Origin: UTCHB3 sp002050155 | GTDB lineage: Bacteria > Bacteroidota > Ignavibacteria > Ignavibacteriales > Ignavibacteriaceae | Direction: 5' to 3' | Assembly: GCA_030584105.1 (NCBI GenBank) | Contig: CP129491.1 | Coordinates: forward strand, 2,356,001 to 2,420,000 | DNA: 64,000 nucleotides | In this document: positions 19,239 to 25,403 of the stretch, in pieces | Position numbering within the stretch: the stretch's first letter is position 1 | How the letters are laid out: each line of letters starts with the position of its first letter | Program-made: the position numbers and the translations under genes | Notes under the pieces: generated by a model | Seen by the model: the letters and a program-made list of their open reading frames with translations, nothing else | What the model was told of the DNA's origin: nothing | Databases searched by the model: none

Positions 19239-20600
19239 TTACACCGTTAACCTTTGCTCGCTGTAAACATCTGCGGGCGGGGTTTCATCTTCAGGTCCGT
19301 TCTTTATTTTTTTATCAAGCAGATAGATAAACACCAAAAACAGAGAAGCGTAAATTATTGCGAACAATACCAATGAGAAAACAATATGCCCGGAAGTAAC
19401 TGTTTTAGAAAATGCTTCTGAAGTTTTAAGCATACCGTAAACTATCCAGGGCTGTCTTCCTATTTCTGCTGTGTACCACCCAACCTGGTTGCTGATCTGC
19501 GGCAGTAGAACGGCAACTACGAGCAGTTTTAACCACCCCTTTGCGTTGTAAACTCTGCCTCCTCTGAATAAAAACAGCGAGACGAGCGCTATTGCAATTA
19601 GAGCAAAGCCTATAGCAACCATTAGGTGATAAGTTTGGAAAGTCAATTGCACGGGTGGGTGAACATCTTTTGGGAAGGCGTCTAAGCCTTTGATCGGCGC
19701 TTTTGAGTCGCCATGTACTAAAAAACTTAACAAGCCGGGTATTGGGAGCCCGTGCACCGTTTTGTTCTCTTCATCCACCCAGCCGAAGGCGTATAAATCC
19801 GCTGCTGCGGAAGAATCGTAAACCGCTTCCATCGCTGCAAGTTTTGTCGGTTGGTTTTCTGCAACTCCTGTTGCGCTCGAATGACCCGTGAAAAGCTGGA
19901 AAAGTGAGGCAAAAAGTGCCATTACCAAGCCGATTTTAAGCCCGGAACCAGCTATTTCTTTGTGCCTGTTTTTCACCAAATAGTAAGCACTGACTGAGAT
20001 AACCAGAAAAGCGCCCGCAAGGAACGCCCCGCCGAGCACATGGCTTATCCGTTCAACGCTCGATGGGTTAAAAACCATCTCCCGGAAATCAGTTATTTCT
20101 GCACGCGTAACTCCGTCGCTTGTAACAAGGTGGTAACCCGCCGGTGTTTGCTGCCACGAGTTGGCAACTACGATCCAGACAGCACTTAACATCGAACCAA
20201 ACGAGACCATTATCGTCGAGAAAAAGTGCATCCTGGGGCTTACTTTGTTCCATCCAAACAGAAGTATTGCTAAAAAGCCGGACTCTAAGAAGAAAGCGAA
20301 AATGCCTTCGGCAGCTAATGCACTGCCGAAAATATCCCCGACAAAACGGGAGTAAACAGCCCAGTTCGTGCCGAATTCAAATTCCATCACGATGCCGGTT
20401 GCAACTCCCATTGCAAAAGTGAGTGCGAAGATTTTCACCCAAAACTTCGTCATCACTTCGTACATCTTTTTGCCGGTTTTTATAAAAAGCCCCTCCATAA
20501 TCACTAAGATTAAACCAAGCCCTATGCTAAGTGGCGGGAAAATGTAGTGAAACGAGACAGTGAAGGCGAACTGCAGCCTTGCCCAAAGTTCAGTTGTCAC
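19239..20600 (-). CDS. cydA: Cytochrome bd ubiquinol oxidase subunit I
   Basis: 453 residues, translated from a GTG (20600) with a GGAT ribosome-site-like element upstream. Conserved heme ligands are visible: His in SFHYIF (heme b595 side), SHVLGG and a Met region before GHIVFS. The quinol-binding loop block QPTKLAAMEAVYDS is present, and the loop is of the short type. Only 27 nt separate it from the upstream NifX-like gene on the same strand, so the three genes probably share one transcript. That places the oxidase under the sigma54-like promoter proposed at 21230-21246, or under an internal promoter I cannot see. Confidence 0.96.
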   Translation of the reverse strand: MTTELWARLQFAFTVSFHYIFPPLSIGLGLILVIMEGLFIKTGKKMYEVMTKFWVKIFALTFAMGVATGIVMEFEFGTNWAVYSRFVGDIFGSALAAEGIFAFFLESGFLAILLFGWNKVSPRMHFFSTIMVSFGSMLSAVWIVVANSWQQTPAGYHLVTSDGVTRAEITDFREMVFNPSSVERISHVLGGAFLAGAFLVISVSAYYLVKNRHKEIAGSGLKIGLVMALFASLFQLFTGHSSATGVAENQPTKLAAMEAVYDSSAAADLYAFGWVDEENKTVHGLPIPGLLSFLVHGDSKAPIKGLDAFPKDVHPPVQLTFQTYHLMVAIGFALIAIALVSLFLFRGGRVYNAKGWLKLLVVAVLLPQISNQVGWYTAEIGRQPWIVYGMLKTSEAFSKTVTSGHIVFSLVLFAIIYASLFLVFIYLLDKKIKNGPEDETPPADVYSEQRLTV

Positions 20601-20627
20601 AGGTTATCCGTTTCGGCTGTGGTGGCG

Positions 20628-21056
20628 TTAAAACTGATGTTCATGATGGTGGTGGTGATGGTGGTCGTGATGATGCCCTTCGCCGTGATGGTGGTGGCTG
20701 TCTGCGCACACTTCATACCCCGAAATTTCACCTTTCAGGTATTTTTCAAGGGCTTCTTTTTCGTTCAGGTCGAACGCAGTTACCACTTCGATACCAAAAC
20801 GGTGGAAACTGTTGACCGCTTTTTGTCCCATACCACCGGCTATGATCGTATTGATGTTAAATTGCCGTACATATCGGGGGATCTGGCAGGTGCCGCTGTG
20901 CTGACCCGCTAAGGGGTTAAAGAAGCTTTCCGATTTTACCTCTTCGTTGTTTTCGTTCAGTTCTACTACTAAAAATTTTGAACATCTTGAGAAATGGGAT
21001 GCTATCTTGTTGATTTCACCGACTTCTTCAATGGCTAATGCAATTCGTCTGTTCAT
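20628..21056 (-). CDS. NifX/NifB-type (dinitrogenase Fe-Mo cofactor family) protein with His-rich tail
   Basis: 142 residues. Residues 1-118 form the NifX/NafY-like RNase H fold: RRIALAIEE at the start, GTCQIPRYVRQFNINTIIAGGMGQKA, and GIEVV. The tail (about 120-142) is almost all His with Asp/Glu, a likely metal-chelating extension. No nitrogenase genes are present, so nitrogen fixation is not implied. Relatives of this family occur in ORP-type clusters of anaerobes as metal or Fe-S cofactor carriers. AAAGGA lies 8-14 nt before the ATG. Upstream lie the TTGCA-N4-TGCAA sites and a sigma54-like element; downstream is cydAB. Confidence 0.85.
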   Translation of the reverse strand: MNRRIALAIEEVGEINKIASHFSRCSKFLVVELNENNEEVKSESFFNPLAGQHSGTCQIPRYVRQFNINTIIAGGMGQKAVNSFHRFGIEVVTAFDLNEKEALEKYLKGEISGYEVCADSHHHHGEGHHHDHHHHHHHEHQF

Positions 21057-21081
21057 TATTTATTCCTTTCTTCATAATAAT

Positions 21082-21149
21082 GGGGAGGTCATACTTTTTC
21101 ATTCGATCTTCGCCAATCGTAAGGAGTTTCTTTTCTTGCTGACCTCCCC
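21082..21149 (-). other. Long inverted repeat in the leader of the NifX-like gene
   Basis: GGGGAGGTCA (21082-21091) and TGACCTCCCC (21140-21149) are perfect 10-bp complements enclosing 48 nt. In the predicted transcript this closes a stem-loop that stops about 25 nt before the start codon and leaves the ribosome site free. There is no U-run, so it is not a standard terminator. Could be a structured leader, mRNA stabiliser or an operator. Seen directly; function unknown. Confidence 0.5.
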
Positions 21150-21229
21150 CGTCAACGCAGTCAGGGTTTCTTCTTTTCTTAGTGGCACTCAAATACTAAG
21201 GCATACGATTTCCCGACAGTTGTAATTTT

Positions 21230-21246
21230 TTCAAAAACCGTGCCGT
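21230..21246 (-). promoter_or_regulatory. Candidate sigma54 -24/-12 promoter of the NifX-like gene (and cydAB)
   Basis: Minus strand reads CGGCACG-GTTT-TTGAA. The -24 element GGCACG and the 4-nt spacing match the sigma54 consensus TGGCACG-N4-TTGC[AT]; the -12 box has A in place of the consensus C. It would give a leader of about 160 nt. The TTGCA palindromes lie 50-110 bp further upstream, the normal enhancer distance. The -12 mismatch makes this weaker than the radical SAM promoter. Confidence 0.5.
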
Positions 21247-21352
21247 TGCAATTTATGTAATATTTGATTACTGTTGCATCGAATAAACGGGTTGTATTGC
21301 AATATTGCATTTGTCTGTTGCAATACTATTGCATAAATGCAATCTTCTGCAA
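21246..21352. promoter_or_regulatory. Cluster of TTGCA half-sites including TTGCA-N4-TGCAA palindromes
   Basis: Eight copies of [TAC]TGCA[AT] fall in 107 bp (starting at 21246, 21274, 21297, 21305, 21318, 21329, 21337 and 21347). One perfect palindrome, TTGCA-TAAA-TGCAA, is at 21329-21342, and a near-perfect one, TTGCA-ATAT-TGCAT, at 21297-21310. The same palindrome occurs twice upstream of the sigma54 activator gene, so these are proposed enhancer sites for that activator. Confidence 0.6.
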
Positions 21353-21407
21353 TTTTATAATTCTTTATAATTTTTTCTGATTCTTTCTAATTCTCCGCAA
21401 ACAGTTT

Positions 21408-22286
21408 TTAAGCCCTTGCGGCGATAAGATAGTTTGTGTTTTCACATGCAGTAATTTCCGAACCCGGGATAGAGCGCGTTATATAATCTGTCAGGTTCAA
21501 AAACTGCAGCGGGTCGCTGTTCAGCAGCGTTCCGTTTTTCAAAAATTTTGCTGCAACCGAAAAATATGCGTGAGCCGGTTTCAGTTCGGTGATGAACTTA
21601 CCGAGTTCGGTCATCTCTTCAACCGTATCGTTATAGCCTGAAATCAGCATAGTTTCGGTTACTAACTCACCCGGGAAATCCCGTGCAAACTCCCTGATTG
21701 CATCGAGGATTTTCACATGATCTAATCTGATGTGCGGGCGGTTAATTTTCATCCAGGTTTGTGTATCAACTGTATCAATTTTCAGTGAAACATAGTCGGC
21801 AAACAACAGATTTTGTTTAACATTATAGTTCCACAACAGTGAAGAATTGCTGAAAACCGCAACTTTAATTCCTAATCTTCTCAACAGCCTGATCTTAGCA
21901 CCGAGGTTAGAGTCCAGTGTCGATTCGCCATCAGGGATAAAAGCAATCGCCTCAATTTTCGTTCCTTTTGCCGCAAATTCATCAATCTTTTTCTGCACGC
22001 ACGAGTAAAGGTTCCACGGGTTCAGGCAAGTGTTGCAGCATACAGAGCAGCAGGAAGTGGCGCCGCTTTTACAATAGATACAGTTGTATGTACACGCTTT
22101 TGATTTCACATTGTTTATTCCAAGCGCCATCCCAAGCCCCGGTGAGTGGAAGGGCCCGAAAATAACCTTTCCCTCTTTGCATAAATCTTCTTCAATATTC
22201 CGCTGTAACTTATCGCTGAGGGCACGGAGTTTGTTTTTTATATATTCTTTAACTCTGCAGCAGGGGCGCAGTTTCTCTTCTTTCAT
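21408..22286 (-). CDS. Radical SAM protein of the COG0731-like group, Cys-rich
   Basis: 292 residues from ATG 22286, preferred over an upstream TTG because AAGAAGGA lies 9 nt upstream and the sigma54 promoter would place the transcript start inside the longer version. The radical SAM motif C-x3-C-x2-C is at C65, C69 and C72, after FGPFHSPGLGMALGINN, typical of the wyosine-synthase-like COG0731 group. A second cysteine patch (C79, C80, C83, C84, C87) follows directly and could bind an auxiliary cluster. The substrate is unknown. Such enzymes recur beside NifX-like proteins and sigma54 activators in anaerobes, which suggests metallocofactor or regulator maturation. Confidence 0.85.
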   Translation of the reverse strand: MKEEKLRPCCRVKEYIKNKLRALSDKLQRNIEEDLCKEGKVIFGPFHSPGLGMALGINNVKSKACTYNCIYCKSGATSCCSVCCNTCLNPWNLYSCVQKKIDEFAAKGTKIEAIAFIPDGESTLDSNLGAKIRLLRRLGIKVAVFSNSSLLWNYNVKQNLLFADYVSLKIDTVDTQTWMKINRPHIRLDHVKILDAIREFARDFPGELVTETMLISGYNDTVEEMTELGKFITELKPAHAYFSVAAKFLKNGTLLNSDPLQFLNLTDYITRSIPGSEITACENTNYLIAARA

Positions 22287-22316
22287 AACATTCCATCCTT
22301 CTTTCACTAATTGCAA

Positions 22317-22332
22317 TGCAATAAGCGTGCCG
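22317..22332 (-). promoter_or_regulatory. Sigma54 -24/-12 promoter of the radical SAM gene
   Basis: Minus strand reads CGGCACG-CTTA-TTGCA, matching TGGCACG-N4-TTGCA at every position but the first. The transcript would start near 22306, leaving about 20 nt of leader that holds the AAGAAGGA ribosome site. The agreement between promoter, leader and start codon supports the call. Confidence 0.75.
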
Positions 22333-22555
22333 AGCGCTGAGAATATACTTACAGTGTGCCGGGGGAAGATACTTCCCTGAAATAATTCTATGGTGATACC
22401 AAGGCAACTAAGTGACGGTTATATTGCAGCTCAGTGGTGAGTTTATGGAAACTTATCGGTGTTTTCAAATCGATTTCAAGGCTGAATCAAAACGAGCCGA
22501 AGGAATTTCTGACTTAATTCTGTTCTATGCCAAAATTGCGCAAATCGTTTGGGTA

Positions 22556-22600
22556 TTGCAGAATTGCAAGAACACTTTGCAATTTGTTGCACACTTGCAA
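22556..22600. promoter_or_regulatory. Two perfect TTGCA-N4-TGCAA palindromes between radical SAM gene and sigma54 activator
   Basis: TTGCA-GAAT-TGCAA at 22556-22569 and TTGCA-CACT-TGCAA at 22587-22600, with another TTGCAA between them at 22577. They lie about 45-85 bp before the activator start and about 225-270 bp before the -24 element of the radical SAM promoter. They could therefore serve as enhancers for the divergent gene and as autoregulatory sites. The rest of the 22333-22642 spacer shows no gene. Confidence 0.65.
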
Positions 22601-22642
22601 TCAATTCCTTATATTAACTAATAATAAAAAAAAGTATTTGTA

Positions 22643-24376
22643 ATGAAAGATGTTCAGCAAATAATTAAAAAGAACAAAGAAGCCGTTGTTAACCCCGATG
22701 GGATAGCCGTGATTGAAAAAGGGGGCACCATTATTGTGTTTAACGAAGCCGCACAAAGAATTACAGGTTTCGGTGAACGGGATGTGATTAATAAAAGTGT
22801 TGAGATGCTTTTCAAAGACTGCCCCGAGGGAATAAAATATTTAGAAACTTCTTTTCTGGAAGGTATCCCTTTAACCAATCTTGCCATTGATATAAACACC
22901 AAATCGTTCATTTGTAAAGGCATTCTCTCTTCATTCACCCCGGTGGTTTCCGACGGGCTTGTCTCTTCTGTTGTTTTTGTCTTCAGGGACACTAAAGAAG
23001 TCCTGAAAATGAACGATGCTTTAAGCGCAAAAACTGACGAACTGATAAAACAAAAAAACAGGTTAGACGCCATCTTCAATTCCAACATCGAAGGTACTTT
23101 TACGATTAACAGCGACTGGGAGATAACTTCTTTCAACCAGTCCGCAAGCAAGATTACGGGATATACCGAAAATGAAGCCCTCGGTATGAAGTGCTGGAGT
23201 ATATTCAGCTCTGTTAAGTGCCACAACGGGTGCCACATGGAACAGACAATGAACAACGGAAAAGCAACCATCGGAAACGAGTTGGAGATTATCAGAAAAG
23301 ACGGAAGCAGAATACCGATCAGGGTTAACTCTTCTGTGCTGCGCGATAACAAAAAGAAAAACATCGGCGCTGTGGAAACTTTCCTTGACATTTCTGAAAT
23401 AAAAAATCTGGAAGATCACCTTTCCGATAAATTCAGCTTTCAAAATATCGTCGGAAGAAATCAAGAATTACGAAGCGCCATTTCGATGCTCGAAAGCGTT
23501 TCGCAGAGCGACAGCACAGTGCTCGTTACCGGCGAAAGCGGGACGGGTAAGGAAGTGATGGCGCGGGCAATCCACCTGAACTGCAACAGAAGGCTGCAGC
23601 CTTTTGTACCGGTTAATTGCAGCGCTTTTGTGGAAACTTTGATAGAAAGCGAGCTTTTTGGTCATGAAGCCGGCGCTTTTACCGGCGCAATTAAAAGCAA
23701 ACCCGGCAGGTTTGAAATCGCCGGCGAAGGTACTCTCTTCTTGGATGAAATCGGAGATCTTTCACCAACCGTGCAGGTGAAGCTTCTGCGGGTGTTGGAA
23801 ACAAGAGAGTATGAACGCGTTGGCAGCAACAAAACGCAAACACTTAACGCAAGGATTATTGCCGCCACCAACAAAGACCTGCTTAAAGAAATAGCAGAGG
23901 GAAGGTTCCGTGAAGATCTTTACTACAGGATCAATGTGGTGAGCATTAATCTGCCCCCGCTTAGAGAGAGAATGGACGATCTGCCGATGCTTGTTACTCA
24001 TTTTGTGGAAAAATTTGGCGAAAAATTCAAAAAGAAAATCAGGCAGTTTTCTTCTTCTGCCTTTGAACTTTTGTTGGAATATGACTGGCCCGGCAACATA
24101 CGGGAACTTGAAAATGTAGTTGAACACAGCTTTGTGCTCTGCCCCGGTGAAATTATTCAAACAGAGCATCTTCCCGCCCGGTTAAGGGCAGGAAGTGCAG
24201 GCAAATTCACCAAAAACCAACAGGATCAGGTTGCAACATTGGAAGATGCCGAAAAAGAGATGATAATCAATACACTAAAAAACCACGGTGGCAGCAGAAA
24301 AAAAGCCTCCGAAGCCCTCGGGATTGACCCTTCAACCCTCTGGCGGAAAATGAAAAAATATGAACTGATCAGTTGA
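22643..24376 (+). CDS. Sigma54-dependent activator with two PAS domains, OrpR-like
   Basis: 577 residues. PAS 1 is at about 10-120 and PAS 2 at about 138-255. The AAA+ domain covers about 265-495, with Walker A GESGTGKE (297-304) and the sigma54-contact loop GAFTGA (344-349). A Fis-type helix-turn-helix (GSRKKASEALGIDPSTLWRKM) ends the protein. PAS 2 contains C184-x8-C193-x3-C197, an arrangement I associate with the redox-sensing [4Fe-4S] PAS domain of Desulfovibrio OrpR; there is no response-regulator receiver domain. Its likely sites, TTGCA-N4-TGCAA, flank it and the NifX-like gene. Predicted role: activates radical SAM, NifX-like and perhaps cydAB genes according to redox state. Confidence 0.9.
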   Translation: MKDVQQIIKKNKEAVVNPDGIAVIEKGGTIIVFNEAAQRITGFGERDVINKSVEMLFKDCPEGIKYLETSFLEGIPLTNLAIDINTKSFICKGILSSFTPVVSDGLVSSVVFVFRDTKEVLKMNDALSAKTDELIKQKNRLDAIFNSNIEGTFTINSDWEITSFNQSASKITGYTENEALGMKCWSIFSSVKCHNGCHMEQTMNNGKATIGNELEIIRKDGSRIPIRVNSSVLRDNKKKNIGAVETFLDISEIKNLEDHLSDKFSFQNIVGRNQELRSAISMLESVSQSDSTVLVTGESGTGKEVMARAIHLNCNRRLQPFVPVNCSAFVETLIESELFGHEAGAFTGAIKSKPGRFEIAGEGTLFLDEIGDLSPTVQVKLLRVLETREYERVGSNKTQTLNARIIAATNKDLLKEIAEGRFREDLYYRINVVSINLPPLRERMDDLPMLVTHFVEKFGEKFKKKIRQFSSSAFELLLEYDWPGNIRELENVVEHSFVLCPGEIIQTEHLPARLRAGSAGKFTKNQQDQVATLEDAEKEMIINTLKNHGGSRKKASEALGIDPSTLWRKMKKYELIS

Positions 24377-24391
24377 AACTATTCAAAGCTT

Positions 24392-24510
24392 TACTTTGCC
24401 TGCAATCTTGGCGAACTGTGGTTGTAACCGGGATTAGTTCTACCCAACAATAACCATGCTTGCAATCAAAATCAACTTTGCCTGGAACCCTTGCAAACTG
24501 TGGTGGTAAC
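24392..24510. repeat. Two ~37-bp imperfect direct repeats, 82 bp apart, after the activator
   Basis: TACTTTGCCTG.AA (24392-24428) and AACTTTGCCTGGAA (24474-24510) align over about 37 bp, both ending in ACTGTGGT.GTAAC. TTGCAA also occurs at 24460 and 24491. The segment separates the activator from the convergent thioredoxin-like gene; no terminator with a clean U-run is visible. Confidence 0.5.
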
Positions 24511-24520
24511 AACGCAAGCG

Positions 24521-25246
24521 TTACCGGAAATATTTATCAACTATTTCGTTCACTTTAGCGCTTGTTTCTTCATCCATATTGTTCTCTTCCGGGTAAACAA
24601 ATATTTTCCTCAAATTTTGTGCTATATTAAACAGAGGGTCATCTTTAGGTATAATATCCAAATAGTTTAACGCTTTCTCAAGATTATTTTCAACTTCGAT
24701 ATATACTATTGCATACGCAATATTTAACTCTGCTGTTATACCGTCTTTCGCATATCCGTCAAGAATGTTTAAATACTTTATGGTTGAATAATTACCTCCG
24801 GCTGCCCGGTCACTTAAAATAAAAGGGAGAATCTGATTCGCAAATTCATCAGCCTCAAAATAGCCTACCACGGTTTGAATGAAGTTGCCCTCGGCATCAA
24901 AGAACAGAGTCGAAGGGTAGCCGGTTACATGAAATTTTTCGCCAAATTCAGACTGGGTAACTGTCTCTCCATTTATTTGAAAATCACCATCTTTTTCAGG
25001 GTTATATTTTATTGCCACAAAATCTTTATCGATGGCATCGATAACCGGTTTTTTAGCATAGGGTGCCGTATCCATAACTTTACACCAGCCGCACCAGTCG
25101 GTGTAAGCATCTAAAAGCACAAATTTTCCCTGTTTTTTTGCGAGAGTAAACCCTTCAGTGGCGTTGTGTTCCCAGTTTACTTTCTGTGCTGAAAGTGAAC
25201 CCGCAAGAATTGTTGCTGTTAGTAAAATAGTTCTGATCAGTTTCAT
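24521..25246 (-). CDS. Secreted thioredoxin-fold protein (Thioredoxin_7 / DsbD-gamma-like)
   Basis: 241 residues. Signal peptide (1-20, SLSAQ cleavage). The thioredoxin-like domain has the active site WCGWC (C52, C55) in the context FVLLDAYTDWCGWCKVMD, and a cis-Pro region GYPSTLFFD. A C-terminal helical extension (about 150-241) resembles small helical repeats. A periplasmic thiol reductase or isomerase role is inferred. Monocistronic, between the sigma54 activator and pckG. Confidence 0.85.
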   Translation of the reverse strand: MKLIRTILLTATILAGSLSAQKVNWEHNATEGFTLAKKQGKFVLLDAYTDWCGWCKVMDTAPYAKKPVIDAIDKDFVAIKYNPEKDGDFQINGETVTQSEFGEKFHVTGYPSTLFFDAEGNFIQTVVGYFEADEFANQILPFILSDRAAGGNYSTIKYLNILDGYAKDGITAELNIAYAIVYIEVENNLEKALNYLDIIPKDDPLFNIAQNLRKIFVYPEENNMDEETSAKVNEIVDKYFR

Positions 25247-25330
25247 TAGGATTTCCTTTTTAGGCGGTTGTTTAAGAATTTACAATTATCCGGCGCCCAA
25301 TTGCCGGTGAGTGCAACATTTATCGCTGCC

Positions 25331-25376
25331 GAAAATAAAAAACAAAGGCTGCCCGATGATTTTAACAGGCAGCCTT
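25331..25376 (-). terminator. Terminator of pckG
   Basis: AAGGCTGCC and GGCAGCCTT (25345-25353 with 25368-25376) form a 9-bp stem. On the minus strand it is followed by TGTTTTTTATTTT. Confidence 0.85.
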
Positions 25377-25403
25377 AAACAATTAATTTCGAACTTATCC
25401 TTC

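Noticed and set aside
20547..20912. 121-codon plus-strand frame opposite the His-rich tail
   Set aside because: It arises because His codons read as Met/Val-rich (ATGGTGGTG) on the other strand.
20628..21056. Evidence for nitrogen fixation from the NifX-like gene
   Set aside because: No nifHDK, nifE, nifN or nifB is present; the family is broad and also occurs in non-fixing anaerobes.
21028..21192. 55-codon minus-strand frame across the NifX-like leader and start
   Set aside because: TTG start without a ribosome site, hydrophilic low-quality composition, and 29 nt overlap with the real gene. The hairpin and promoter explain the region better.
22412..22621. 69-codon plus-strand frame between the radical SAM and activator genes
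   Set aside because: It runs through the TTGCA palindromes and lacks a ribosome site; the region is better explained as regulatory.
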